DNA of 64,000 nt from Whitmania pigra (taxonomy: Eukaryota; Annelida; Clitellata; Hirudinida; Haemopidae), in contig JAJTWR010000113.1 of assembly GCA_021613335.1 (NCBI GenBank), forward strand, positions 1,677,501 through 1,741,500, read 5' to 3'. The stretch's first letter is position 1. Each line of letters opens with the position of its first letter. Shown here piece by piece: positions 26,160 through 37,746 of this stretch. Made by a program: the position numbers and the translations under genes. The notes under the pieces are model-generated. The model was not told where the DNA came from, made no database searches, and saw nothing but the letters and a program-made list of their open reading frames with translations.

Positions 26160-28900
26160 TTATTCTGTTGATATGATATAAATTGAAAACTTTGTTTGAC
26201 AAGTTGTTAAATGGTCAACATACTCGATATTCCCCTCCAACTTGAAAAGGTTGTTCTGCTCATCCACCAGTTCTGCCACATCAGTAAATTAAAAAATTAA
26301 ACAAATAAAATTCAATTAACACCATACAATAGTTCATCTTTTGAAATAATAATTGTAAGTGCACTTCATTTATATAGAGCCACACTCAAAGCGTTAGAGG
26401 CGCTTCTTGAAATCATTTATTGCTTGTAGCAGTGCAGGCTGGGTTTCGAACACGGCACATTACGACCGTTGCCATTACCCTATGCAGGCATTTAACCCAT
26501 TCCACCAACCTGAATGCTACCAATAAGTAATGATATTCAACAACAACACATAATCATTGGCACTTCAAGGAGTCAAATCAGGCAATCAAAACAATAAACT
26601 CACGTTGCTTCATTTGTGAACTGCAACAGCAAACAATAATGCAATATGAACCATTAAAATAAATAATTTGTTCATTAAGTATTGAGCACCAATGACACTA
26701 ATTGCTCCGAAAAACTAATCAATCAATCAATTAAGCAATAAATTAAATTGAACAATTAGTTGATTAGGTAGGTCAGAAGTAACTAATCAAGGAATAATTA
26801 ATTACCTAAGAGTGCTAAAAGAATAATTATTAAAACTCCTATTACAACTCAATGAAATGGTCTGTAAGAAGAATTAAGTTCAAAAGCCACCTGGGACCAC
26901 AGGTTGCTGACTCCAACTTGTGATTGACATGTTGCTCATCTTTCTTGTCCTTTTCTGTGACATTTATTGTGAAATTCATTGTAAACATAATTATGCTAAA
27001 TTAAAATTTTAAAACATTACTTTTAAACATAAAATATGAATTAGAAACAATAAAAACAAAAGCAAACAGAATGTTGACTGAAAGATTAGGTGGCAACGAA
27101 GTTGTAACCAAAAGTCTCTTAACCTGATTTTTTCTTGGTTTGTCCATGTTTGTGAGGCTTACCTCTTTTATCGTCTTTAAATTAATTATACTACAAATGT
27201 AATTCTTCAGAGACTTGAACATTCCAGGTATAAAGTATGAAGTAATTATATTATACTACATTGTAAGGAAATTAATTTCTCTATTTGCCATCACATTAAA
27301 GTCAAAGTTTTAATATTATGCATTATGGAAAAATAATAAGCATCAAGTAGAACATGATATTAATTTATTAACATTTAATCAATTTGTTAATTCAAAATGT
27401 TGTAAATTACTTTACCAAATCATAATAACTTAGTCCCAAATATCTCAATGCGACAACAACATAGTTTGGATGAAGAAACAACTCAAGATTGCTAACTTTT
27501 CTTCTTGTCTTCTTCTGAGGAATTAGAAATTGTTGAGTTGGTTTCAGAGTAGCACGTCTTTGTTTTCCTGGCCGAAGAAATTGGAGAGTTTGAACGGGCA
27601 GAACTCGGTCTCAAGGGATTAGCGGGAGCCGAGGAACTGCTCTTTGGAGAGAGGGTGTCTGGTCGCGAGAGCAATGACAGTGTCTTCGTTTGGTATTGAA
27701 ATAAGTGGATTCAAAATTAATTAGCGAAGGAAACAAAATGGACTAATGCATATGCTATCAACTAAATTAAAACACATTAATCACTTGAACATCAATTACT
27801 TGCTCAGAATCTTATTTGCCATTCTTCCAACTTAAATTACAAAATATTCTCATAAAATGCAATTGTTTTAAGTAAGCCAAAATTAATTCTTAATGCTTTT
27901 TGCTTGATGAAATTCAATGACTTATTGGAGGGAACTTAAAAGTTATAACTGTATGCTGCAAATAAACTAATTAATCTGCTAATTACTAGATCATTTTCAT
28001 TCATTTTTGATAGTTACTTAACTATCCCTTTTAAATAGCAAATCAACTTCTTCAAACCTTAAACAAATTATCTGAAGCAAGAACCACTTTTTTCTCTTGG
28101 TACCCCATGTCCTTTAGCATTTCACAGGCCTCGTCAACATCGCCATGTGAACTCTTCAGGACGAGGGAGATTGTTTCTTTACGTGCTGTTGGAAACCTCG
28201 TCAGCAGGTTTTCTTGTTGTGGATGTTCGTGGCAGGTTGTAATAGGCTTGTTGTTGAGCTAAAAGTATCAAACTTTGGTTATGCTCATTGAAACATATTT
28301 TATATTATTATATTTGGTACTAATATGATAGGCATAACCAGGTCAATTTATTATAATTAAACTGATTGAATTCATTTAATCCTCCAATTAGAGGACAACA
28401 CTAGATTAAAATGAGTTATGCCATTATTTACACCCATCAGATATAGAATGTCTATGTGACATATATTTCATAGGCCCATCATAACATTTGACATTGCTTT
28501 AAAACAATAATAAGTTAATGAATAAATTAATTAGAGAAGTTAATGAATGGTTTTAAATACCAAAATCAGAAAACATTTTAGGTAATTCAAACTAATCCAT
28601 ACATATAATTTGACACAATTTTATATCACTTGAATATAAACTATAAAACTCCATCACAATAATGTAAAATGAACTAAATTAGTGAAATTCATACAGTGTT
28701 ACGTCGTTCATTCCATATCTTAATTCTTGGATCCTCCCATGTTGTCGTTTTATTGATGTGATCAAGAAAAAAACTGCAATGCAATTGAGAATATACGAAA
28801 TGTTGGGACATAATATTGCCGCTCACCATCTTTTCTGACCAGGGTCATACTTCATTTCCCAGCCAAGTGGGAGATCTATGCTCTGCCACGGATGATCCAT
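26160..28900 (-). CDS. WW-domain plus CUE-like-domain protein, function unknown
   Basis: Seven minus-strand exons join in frame to 244 aa: 28827-28900, 28695-28773, 28058-28258, 27497-27683, 26891-26954, 26604-26620, 26160-26272. The WW domain is at residues 8-41: LPLGWEMKYDPGQK with Trp14, DHINKTTTWEDPR with Trp37, and a Cys-Phe-Phe core. It is split by intron 1. A CUE/UBA-like three-helix segment follows at about residues 68-108 (LLTRFPTARKETISLVLKSS, GDVDEACEMLKDMGY). Then come a Ser/Pro-rich linker, an acidic and Lys-rich stretch, and a short helical tail (QLVDEQNNLFKLEGNIEYV). WW domains bind proline motifs and CUE domains bind ubiquitin, so an adaptor linking the two is inferred. Exon 6 is a 17-nt microexon. 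If exon 4 were terminal, the protein would stop at 27492-27494. Confidence 0.7.
26371..26520 (-). mobile_element. tRNA-derived SINE, family 2
   Basis: It matches the copies at 47400-47558 and 62555-62700: box B region GTGTTCGAAACCCAGCC, a GTAATGGCAACGGTCG segment, and the body ending in a GAAGCGCCTCTAACGC-like run. It lies in the last intron of the WW/CUE gene. Confidence 0.7.
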
Positions 28901-29938
28901 AGCATAATGATTTAAACAATTTTATTAACAAAATTATTAAATATTACCAACAACTTAAGTCGATATGATTTTTTAATCAGCTCCGAAACCCCCTAATTCA
29001 GCTTACGTGAAGTGGTTAAATTACAGAACTTAATTCGTAACAATGGGATCAAAACGCTGGAAAACAAATTCTGCAACAAACGTGCCAGAAGAAATTATGC
29101 AGCGACATGAAGGCAAACAGTGATTATTATTTGGAGGTGTAAGAATCCAAGCAGTAAAATGTCGAATATCGAATTAAAACAAAATTGTTTTCATTTACTT
29201 ATTTAAGAGTTAAATGGACTTGAAAAAAGATTATATCTGTATAACTGCACAGAAACTCCTAGTTGTTAATAACGTTTTCCAATTTCTAATGATTTCCGCA
29301 TTCGATTTAAGGTCTGTTTAAGAAATTTATAATTAAAAATATTTCAGAGATATGTGGATCAACATGACGAGAGTTTTAGTTTTTTGACGAAAATTGTTAC
29401 ATCTTTTTTCAAATTTATTCTAAATTGTTTCATGTGCACCAATCAAAAGTTTTCAAAAGCTTGTGACCATGCAAAAGCTGAAATTCCGTTCTCTTGGAGC
29501 CCCGGGACGTCATTTAGTGGTAACGACTGACTAGGTGTAAAAAAAAGGTCATGCCGTGCTGTGCGAGGGTTTGCCTCCACTTAGAAAAGGCTGAAATGAC
29601 GTCCTTGCTTGACAAACTGAAGCAATTTTTTTTTCTGAGTTAATTATAATTTGCCACAAATTATATCAACAAACTCCCACGGAGTGGTTGTTCAAGCTCA
29701 ACCATGAAGGATTCAGTAGCGTAGCAACTGGTTTTGCCGCTCCTACTCCCTTCGAAAGTTGCATTGTTTTACTTCAATTTTTCTTTTCAGCAAAGATAAC
29801 GCTTTCAAAATTCCGTCCATCGGTTAAGGCATATGAGCAGCAAGATCGCAATATTAGGAGCGGAATCTCCAAGATGATAAATGTATGAAGCTGAAAAATT
29901 AAAAGGTTCCAACAATTTTGTCGGTTCCTAAAGAAGTT
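28901..29938. other. Intergenic, nothing recognised
   Basis: This is the upstream region of the WW/CUE gene. I see no gene, RNA or repeat that I can support. Confidence 0.4.
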
Positions 29939-30296
29939 TTAACTTCCAAAAATATCAGTTGCTGTTTCATTGAAATTCATAGTTTGCAGTCTTAAAATAT
30001 TACTTGCATTCAAATAATTCAAGACTGTGCCCTTACATACAGTCACATTTAACTCTGTTCTTAGCTGGTTTGCAGAAAATTTACTTGAAGATGTTTTCCG
30101 CATCAGCATTTTCTTCTCTTTGGCAGACAATTTCTCATTTCTTCCCAGAAATTTCTTCAGGGACATTCATGTAATTAGAAATTAAAATTACGGACCTGTT
30201 GAGCTCTTTAGCAATCCTCAATCTTGAATATTTAGCTTTCCTGAAGGCCTCAATCTGCCACTTCTCATTTTCTGACAAAAGTTTATCTCTACCCAT
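29939..30296 (-). pseudogene. Tc1/mariner transposase N-terminal remnant (HTH)
   Basis: The minus strand starts MGRDKLLSENEKWQIEAFRK, continues YSRLRIAKELNRSV, then after a frame break EFLGRNEKLSAKEKKMLMRK and LRTELNVTVCKGTVLNYL. This is the paired helix-turn-helix DNA-binding region of Tc1/Tc3-type transposases. The catalytic DDE part is absent, and one frameshift is seen near 30160-30175. Confidence 0.75.
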
Positions 30297-30339
30297 CACT
30301 AAACTATCAATAGTAAACTAAAAAAAAGAAATTTAGTTT

Positions 30340-30597
30340 TATTTATTTATTTGTTTGATTACAGTCCGAAGGCAAAGAAATTTAATTTATATTTATTTAT
30401 TTATTTATTTGATTATAGTCCATTGCATAACTGAGATGATTTGGGCTAAAGAAATTTAATTAATTTATTTATTTATTTGATTATAGTCTGTTGCATAACT
30501 CAGATGATTTGGAAAAGAAATTTAATTTTATTTATTTATTTATTTGATTATAGTCCGTTGCATACCTCAGATGATTTGGACTTTAGTTAGTAAGTTG
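30340..30597 (-). repeat. Tandem copies of the LINE 3' tail
   Basis: Roughly four units of about 60-65 bp, each with a form of ATCATCTGAGTTATGCAAC, a GACTATAATCAAATAAAT segment and AAATTTCTTT. They follow directly downstream of the LINE ORF2 stop (minus orientation). Related single units recur at 35005-35045, 35235-35285 and 35720-35770. Confidence 0.8.
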
Positions 30598-30661
30598 GAA
30601 AAAATGAAAAGTATTAGATTAATAAAATGCACTAATTAATTATGGTAAAATTGTAAAAGGC

Positions 30662-33600
30662 TTATAGTAAGCCGCATCTGTTTTTACAGATCCACCGATA
30701 AATGATGTCCACACTTGCTGGATTGCTAAGCATGGATTTCATGTCGGATAGACCTGTGTACATTTTAATTTCTCTCCTCAGGGCAGACTGGGCTGGGCAT
30801 TCCATGAGGATATGCTGCACACTTTCGTCTTCCTGAGGGCACTTCTCGCACCTTCCGTCTGGGTGCCGTTTCATGAGAAACAAGTGTTGATTCAGAGCTC
30901 ACTTTCCAACTCGGAGTCTGGAGATGAGAACCTCCTTCCTCCTTGAGACACATTGGAATTTGCTTTTCGTCGACACTTGTTTCTCTATTTTCTTGTAATG
31001 TTGGCTTCGCGGGTCCTCGTCCCATCTGATTTGCCACTGTTGGAAGATGTTGCGGGCCACGGACCTTTTGACATCCTTGATAGACGCCGGAATCCGGTAG
31101 TCTATCTGATCCCTTGCAGTGGCTGCCTTTGCCAGGGCATCGGCCTTCTCATTGCCAGGGATTCCAACGTGGGCAGGGACCCAGACGAGAGTGACCTTTC
31201 TGCCACTCCCTTGGATTTTTGAAATTAAAAACTGAACATTTTTAATATCAGGAGCATAATTGTTGCCGTCCTTTAGTCACTTAGGACGACAATGTCGAAG
31301 GACTCCTCCTGATATGAGTCCTTGACATGTAGTAAACATCGCTCGATGGCTGCCAGTTCGATTGAACTAATGCAGCTGTGACTCGACGTCCTGAGACTGA
31401 TGTTTACTTCCTTCATTGGGATGTAAAGCCCAATTCCGGCCTTGTTGTCCTCGGTCTTAGAGGCGTCCGTGTAGCAGAGGAGGCTGCCATGGAGATCCTC
31501 TATTTTCTCCCTTGCCACCAGCATCCGCAGAGGGTTGTCGGCTTCGAAGGAGAGGTTCGAGGAGTCGATCGTCGGTTTACTCAGTCTCCAAAGAGGGCAT
31601 CTGAGAGGTACCTCCCTGATGTCTTCCAGGAGGTCTGCTGGAATGACGGACTCGACTTTCTTGTGCGGAGGCTCCTCGCCTCTTATCCTCATCCTGCAGT
31701 GGAACCTCGCTCCGACTTGGGACCTTGGCTCTGAAATAAAATATTTATTTTTAACAGGCTCATTATTTGTAGCGAACGACCTGAGGGCGTGGTTTGCCAT
31801 GAGCTTCTTACGACGAAGGTCGAGGGGAAGCTCACCGCACTCCACCCGCAGAGACGAGGCACTTGTGCCCTTCATGGCACCTCAGCAGATCTTCAGTGCC
31901 TGATACTGAAGACTGTCGTATGTGTCTCGAATCTGCTTGCACCCTAGGTCGGTTACCTCGCATCCATAATCCATGACGGAACGAATGGAGGCTCTGTATA
32001 TTGTGAGCAGGGTGGATTTGCTCGCTCCCCACGAACTGCCCGAGATGACTTTCATAGCGTTGAGTCTTTTGGAGCATCTCGTCTTGACAGTCTCTGCGTG
32101 GGCCTTCCAATTTATTCTTGCGTCCAAGACGATTCCTAAAAAGGTGGCTGTTTGAGACAGGGGGATCTCCTCCACTCCGATCCTCAGTCTGATGCTCTTA
32201 TTCCTCGTCCGATTTTGGTATTCTGAAAAAAAAACTGTTTGGGATTTAGATGCGGAGATCTTAAAACCATTAGCAAATAGAAACTTAGCCATTTTGTCGA
32301 GCTGTTTCTGCATTTTCGATGTCAGTGCTTCTATGGACGTTCCGGACGTCCAAAGAGCAATGTCATCGGCATACATGGACCACTCGACCCCGTTTGTCGG
32401 TTCAGGAACCGAGTTCATCATGATGATGAATAACAGCGAATAACAATGATGCTACCCTGTGGTGTGCCATTCTCTAGGGTGACCAGTTCGGAGAGAGAGG
32501 ATCCAACCTTCACTTGGATACTTCTATCCTGAAGGAAATTGTGGATCCACATTAAGGGTTTCCCCTTGATGCCCATCCTTGAGAGTTGCTCAATGATCCC
32601 CTCTCTCCAAACCATGCCGAATGCCTTCTCCATGTCGAGGAAAACTCCGAGAATCTTCCTTTTCTTGGTTGAGGATGCGGCGATGTCCTGCGTCAACCTG
32701 GCTATGTGATCCACACAGCCGCGGGCTCTTCTGAAGCCCGCTTGGTACTGGTTCAACAGGTTACCGCTCTCTAAGAACCATCAAAGTCTCGTAGCAATCA
32801 CCCTCTCCAGGAGTTTGCAGAGAGTGGAGGTCAAAGAGATAGGCCGATAGGAAAAAGGGAGAGCAGGAGGCTTCCCTTTCTTAGGGATTGGGACGATCGT
32901 GGCTCTCTTCCATAAAGAGGGAACCGTTCCTGATAGCCAGGATTGGTTGAAGAGGGCCACGATCCATTTGAGACTGGAGCTTGGGAGCCTTCTGATCATC
33001 TCGTAATGGGTGCCGTCAGGTCCCGGAGAAGAATTTCCGCATTTCCTTAGAGCGTCGAGGACTTCGGAAATGCTGATGGGATCAGAGATGGGGGAGTCCT
33101 CCGGCACGAAGAGTTCCGGGGACAGCAGGAGAGCAGACTTGGCTTGTGCAAAGGGCGGGGAGAGGTTCGCGTTGCTGCTGGCTTGCGCAAAAGATCGGGC
33201 GAGCGTGCCTGCTTTCTCTGAGTTTCCGAGTAGACCCCAGAGTCAGAGGCGATTGGGGGGATTCTTGGACCCGAGCGATTGCCATTCATCCCTTTGATGG
33301 ATCTCCAGAGAGTGGCGATACCCGTTGAGCCATCGAAGCTGGCGCAGTGCAACCTCCAGTATTCCCTCTTGGCGTTCTTTATGGTCCACTGGGCTTGACC
33401 CTTCGCTCGCTTGTACTCCTCATGACTCGACTCCGATCGCAGTCGCATGTGGGCAGCTCTCTTTCTGTTCCGATCTTTGACTGCTCCCTTGCAGTCGTTG
33501 TTCCAGTAAGGGACGAGAGGCCTCTTGCTCTGCCCCTTGTAGATCGAGGAGCTGTCTGTGGCTGCACTGGCAATGGAGTCGGTGATGAACTTCGTGTTCT

Positions 33601-34303
33601 CCTCCAGGTTGTTCGAGGGTAGCTCCTGGAGGATGAGGGAGGAGCACTTGGCCTGGAAGGTGTTCCAGTTGAGTGTCCTCATGTTTATTCTCGCTGGACT
33701 CAGGTCCTCACGGAGAGCCTTGTCATTGATCGTCATCTGAATGATGAGGTGATCGCTGCCAAGGCCTGTGTTGAGAACCTTCCAAGTGGTCTTGGCCGCC
33801 CAAAGCGGTGAGGCCAGCGAGACATCGATGGGTGCCGGACTGCCGTTGTGGGCTATGTGGGTAACCGTTCCTGAATTTAAAATAACTAAGTTCAGGTTAG
33901 GTGCTAATTCTTCCACGATCTTACCTCTCGAATCGGAGCGACTAGTTCCGAAGATGGGAGAGTGGGCATTTAGATCCCCGCACACGATGGCGTCTTGGTG
34001 GTTCAAAATGGACTCCAGCACGTCTCTCGAGAAGGGTTTCCCAGAAGGCGCGTAGAAGTTGACGATCTTGAGCCGCCTTGACTTCGTGATGATCGTGGTC
34101 GACTGGCACTGAGGATTCTGACCGACCACCTCGGTGCTGTACGACAACCCTTCCCTGACGCACGTGAGAATGCCGCCATGAGGGACATCGTCAGACCGGT
34201 CGAACCGCTCCACTTGATATCCTCTAAGTCTGAAAGAATGCTTGCTTTTTAGAAATGTTTCTTGGAGCAAGATAACATCAGGCAAAGATTTTAAGGAATT
34301 CAA
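30662..34303 (-). pseudogene. LINE ORF2: endonuclease, reverse transcriptase, RNase H
   Basis: The order is as follows. APE endonuclease is at about 33640-34303 (DVILLQETFL, VCGDLNAHSP, TGLGSDHLII). RT is at about 31900-33110 (FLDMEKAFGMVW, NGTPQGS, MYADDIALW). RNase H is at about 31130-31600 (CYTDASK, SSIELAAIERCL, TLVWVPAHVGIPGNEKAD). The C-terminal motif is ESVQHILMECP, ending NRCGLL. Breaks seen: frameshifts near 33205-33215 (between endonuclease and RT), near 32418-32430 (just before YADD) and near 31273-31280 (in RNase H), and in-frame TGA codons near 32775 and 31880. The copy is dead, though the catalytic motifs themselves are intact. Confidence 0.9.
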
Positions 34304-34981
34304 AAAGGAGGAGGAGGACGTGGTTGAGGATGTCCAGCATCTGGTCCTGGTTTCCTCCTTGGAACCTCTTGTTCATGCCTTCTGAAATTTTAAAAATTAA
34401 CTTGGCGAGTAATGCCGGGACTCCCATCTGAGAGTCTGCGGCCTCACCGTTAGGTTTAGAAATTTCATGAGCAGCGGGCTGCTTCGTGCTGGCTACAGCT
34501 TTCTTAGTCTTACTCTTTCTCTTCTTGCTCTTCGGTTTCTGAGGATTAGCCTGCTTGACGGTTAGGTCAGCAGGAGGCTCCTGCGGGACTGAGGGCGCCG
34601 GCGCGGCTTCGTCTCTTGCGACCTTGCTTGTGGCCGCTTCCACCGCCTTTGCATAACTGATACGCTTGGTGGTCTTCAGCGTAATAGCCTCCTTGGCTAT
34701 CTTACGCTGCGGGCAAGCCGCTTGACCAGTGTGGTGACTGGTCCCCTCGCAGGTCGCGCAGCGACGCTCGCTTTCCTTACTCTTGCACTCCTTCAGCGAG
34801 TGCTCTCCCAAACATTTTGGGCATTTGACCTTACCGGTGCAATTGGTGGCTACGTGACCATAGCCATTACACTGGTAGCACCTAATCGGCTCCCTTATGT
34901 AAGGTCTAACCTTAAAACTAAGGTAGCCGATCCTGACCTTCTTGGGAATCCTACCCCTGAAACTAAGGATGATAAATTTAA
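34278..34981 (-). pseudogene. LINE ORF1 (gag-like, zinc knuckles), 5'-truncated
   Basis: It reads KVRPYIREPIRCYQCNGYGH and on through three Cys/His clusters: CYQCNGYGHVATNC (CX2CX4HX4C), CPKCLGEHSLKEC (CX2CX3HX4C) and a CATC...H...C cluster. A Lys/Ala/Pro-rich nucleic-acid-binding tail follows. The N-terminus and start codon are missing. Its last codons overlap the beginning of the ORF2 frame. Confidence 0.85.
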
Positions 34982-35069
34982 TTTTTTTTTTTTTTTTTTT
35001 TTTTATTTGATTATAGTCCGTTGCATAACTGAGATGATTTGGACTTGAGAAATTTAATTTGATTTATTT

Positions 35070-35130
35070 GATTGAACCCCGTGCTGCCATCGTGAGAGGC
35101 GCAGCCTTAACCGTTAGGCCATGCGGGCGC
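35070..35130 (-). mobile_element. Partial SINE, family 1 (tRNA-like head)
   Basis: It contains box A TGGCCTAACGG and the following segment up to GCACGGGGTTCAA, which includes box B; the tail is absent. It is nearly identical to the copy at 35575-35690. Confidence 0.75.
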
Positions 35131-35230
35131 ACTCTGTCGGTAATCTGAACTCTTCGACCTTTGCGGCGAAACGCCACCGGCTTCCGAGTTTCAGAACGCG
35201 CACCTCCGGAGAAATTTAATTTATTTATTA

Positions 35231-35546
35231 TTTATTTATTTGATTATAGTCCGTTGCATAACTGAGAGGATTTGGACTTTAGTTAGTGTTAGTAAGTTAG
35301 TAAAAAATGAAAGGTATTAGAATAATAAAATGCACTAATTAGTTATAGTAAAATTTTAAAAGGCTTATAGTAAGCCGCATCTGTTTTTGCAGATCCACCG
35401 ATAAATGATGACCACACTTGCTGGATTGCTAAGCATGGATTTCATGTCGGATAGACCTGTAAACATCTTAATTTCTCTTCTCAGGGCAGATTGGGCTGGG
35501 CATTCCATGAGGAAATGCTGCACACTTTCGTCTTCCTGAGGGAGGA
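35231..35546 (-). mobile_element. 5'-truncated LINE copy (3' end only)
   Basis: The minus strand reads ESVQHFLMECPAQSALRREI to the end NRCGLL, followed by the same 3' UTR and tail as the large LINE. It differs from the large copy at a few positions, so it is an independent insertion rather than an assembly duplicate. Confidence 0.88.
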
Positions 35547-35574
35547 GAAATTTAATAAAAAAAAAAAAGTAATG

Positions 35575-35690
35575 TTTTATTAACGTCCGTTGCATAGCTA
35601 GATGATTAGGACGGTGCTCCCGCAGCGGGGTTTGAACCCCGTGCTGCCATAGTGAGAGGAGCAGCCTTAACCGTTAGGCCATGCGGGCTC
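35575..35690 (-). mobile_element. tRNA-derived SINE, family 1 (best copy)
   Basis: Read on the minus strand it starts GCCCGCATGGCCTAACGGTT, with box A TGGCCTAACGG, and has box B GGTTCAAACCCC, then GCTGCGGGAGCACCGTCC, then the tail ATCATCTAGCTATGCAACGG and a TTAATAAAAC end. Both internal RNA polymerase III promoter boxes fit the tRNA consensus. The tail resembles that of the neighbouring LINE. Confidence 0.85.
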
Positions 35691-36189
35691 ACCGAGAAAT
35701 TTAATTTATTTATTATTATTATTTATTTGATTATAGTCCGTTGCATAACTGAGATGATTTGGACTTTGAGAAATTTAATAAAAGTATCTTGCTTATATAC
35801 CACAGAAACCTACTTTGAAGTTCATTTGCACCTTGTTAATTTTATTTTATAACTCCTAAGCAAACCCCTTTCTATCATTTTGGGCAGCCAAAAAACACAT
35901 TTTTACGTAATTTACAATTTTTAACTGTTCCGGGAAGTCCAAATTTAATAAGGTATTTTATATACAATAAGATGATGTAATGTCAAAATTTGAAGAAATT
36001 CTGTTTGATCTTCGAGAATTTTGCATAAAATATGCCCTTCCTATATTTATTGGAAGGTACATACAATCCGCCCTCCTCTTTAGTTACGCCACTGCTGAGA
36101 CGTAAGCCAGTTAAAATTCTTTCGAGTCGAGCTGGTTTCTTAAAGATCCTCGCCCCCCAGGTCTAGTGTGACCTCGAATCTCTGAGGAA

Positions 36190-36850
36190 ACTGGTAGTAA
36201 TGGAGAAGATATGGGATCTCCAGTGAAGTCTTCTTTGTTATACGGATGCCTCGAAGACGACGGACACAAGGCAGGAATAGGGATGCACATCCAGAAGAAA
36301 AATGTGAACTTAAGCCTCAGGACATCAAGTCACAGCCGCATAGGTTCCATCGAACTAGCAGCCATTGAGGACTGTCTTATTTACGTGAAGGACCCCTGTC
36401 AGGAGAGACCTTCGATATAGCTAAAGGATTGCAATAATGATGCTTCTGAAAACCCAGTTTTAATTTCAGCTATTCAGGAGAGCGGCAGAAAGGTCACGCT
36501 CGTCTGGGTCCCTGCACATGTTGGAATCCCTGGCAATAAGAAGGCCGATGATCTGGCAAAAGCCGCCACTGCAAGGGATCAGTCAAAAGGTCCGTGGCCC
36601 GCAACATCATCTAACAGTGGCAAGTCAGATGGTACGAAAACCCGCGAAGCCAACAATGCAAGGCGTGCCCTCAGGAAGATGAAAATGTGCAGCATTTCCT
36701 TATGGAATGTCCGTCCCAATCTGCCCTGAGGAGAAAAATCAGACTCAATACAAATCTATCTGATATAAGTTCCTTGCTTAGCAATCCAGCGAGTGTGGAC
36801 ATCATCTACAGATGGATTTGCAAAAATCAGAGTCAATTAATGAACGAATG
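36190..36850 (+). mobile_element. LINE fragment (RNase H and C-terminus), plus strand
   Basis: It reads VNLSLRTSSHSRIGSIELAA, after a break KVTLVWVPAHVGIPGNKKAD, and in other frames the C-terminal Cys/His region. It is related to the large LINE but more diverged, oppositely oriented and frame-broken. Confidence 0.85.
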
Positions 36851-36969
36851 AATAAATGAATAAATAAATGAATATTTATGTCTTGTTCCATTTTTTGTGG
36901 TTAATGGTCATAAAAGCTTTTTTGTCTCCGCGAATCTGTCAGTTATGTAGTTATTGTAGTTTTAAAACC

Positions 36970-37145
36970 AACTTATAACATTAGTTGAGTCTGACGCTTT
37001 GTTTGGCAAGAGTAGCTTTCTTAAAATTAGAATCTTTACTCTGACATTCTAATTTCTTCAGTTCGGCATGAACTGACTTGTGTTTGTACTTCAGATGATT
37101 TTTTAAATTCGTTGCATTGTTTCTAGTCAACACATTTCTGGTTAT
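36970..37145 (-). pseudogene. hAT transposase BED zinc-finger fragment
   Basis: The minus strand reads TRNNATNLKNHLKYKHKSVH, the second half of a BED-type zinc finger as found at the N-terminus of hAT transposases, followed by a Lys-rich linker. No other transposase part is recognisable beside it. Confidence 0.5.
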
Positions 37146-37199
37146 TTATTACTTCGCCTTGGAGCTTCGACAGGGATCCTCAGAGGGGTTTCCCCCGTC

Positions 37200-37530
37200 T
37201 TCAAACGTTTCGGCCCTTTGAGTCTCCTTACGTTTTCGGGGGACGGGCCACATCCGGTAATCAGCCGTTTTGTCTTGCTGGACCCAACTCTTACCGCCGA
37301 CTATGAGAGGCACTCGTTGGCCTTGTTATGCCGGTCACTGCTGCCTGGACTGGAGCGACTGCGAAAGCTCTCAATGGCTTCTTCATGTCGCATGCTATCT
37401 GTTTATCACCTGCAAACTTCGACCCTCGCGGGGCTCTCATTGGCCTTGTTATGTCGATCGCCTCCACCCCAGTTTGCCTACAGAGGTCATGAAAGCTCTC
37501 AGTGACTTCTTCACACCGTCTTAATATATG
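37200..37530. repeat. GC-richer segment with an internal imperfect duplication
   Basis: Two related stretches, at about 37310-37395 and 37430-37515, share TTGGCCTTGTTATG and GAAAGCTCTCA blocks in the same order. Composition is unlike the surroundings. I do not recognise a coding frame; it is probably part of a repeat or transposon. Confidence 0.4.
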
Positions 37531-37552
37531 CAAACTGGGCTTTATAATTTCT

Positions 37553-37655
37553 TTGTGTGAAGGTTAGCCGACTGGGTTACGTGCCTTCATACGGCGGTAA
37601 TGGCAACAGTCGTAATATGTCGTGTTCGAAACCCAGCCTGCATATAAAATGTTCA
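37553..37655 (+). mobile_element. tRNA-derived SINE, family 2
   Basis: It has box A-like GACTGGGTTACGTGCC, the GGTAATGGCAACAGTCGTAA segment, box B GTGTTCGAAACCC and AGCCTGCAT. It is homologous to the copies at 47400-47558 and 62555-62700. Confidence 0.7.
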
Positions 37656-37668
37656 GTTAACTGCTCGG

Positions 37669-37746
37669 ACTTTCCAGTTAATCAGTTGCTACTTTCCAGT
37701 TAATCAGTTACTACTTTCCAGTTAATCAGTTACTACTTTCCAGTTT
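37669..37746. repeat. 22-bp tandem repeat, 3.5 copies
   Basis: The unit ACTTTCCAGTTAATCAGTTA plus CT is repeated head to tail at 37669, 37691 and 37713, with a partial copy at 37735. Flanking CAGTTA/TAACTG motifs continue to about 37810. Confidence 0.9.

Larger units (their letters stand above)
30598..34981 (-). mobile_element. Degenerate LINE (I/Jockey-type non-LTR retrotransposon)
   Basis: This element is on the minus strand and carries gag-like ORF1, then ORF2 with APE endonuclease, reverse transcriptase, RNase H and a C-terminal Cys/His motif. Its 5' end is lost inside ORF1 at about 34981, where the sequence runs into a poly-A/T stretch and the tail of another copy. The 3' end passes into the tandem tail repeats. 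Its base composition is clearly richer in G+C than the surroundings, as expected for a recent insertion by a foreign-looking element. Several frame breaks make this copy inactive. Confidence 0.93.

Noticed and set aside
35080..35690. tRNA genes in the SINE heads
   Set aside because: Box A and B are present, but the sequence does not fold into a full cloverleaf with an acceptor stem and it continues into a SINE body, so these are tRNA-derived SINEs.
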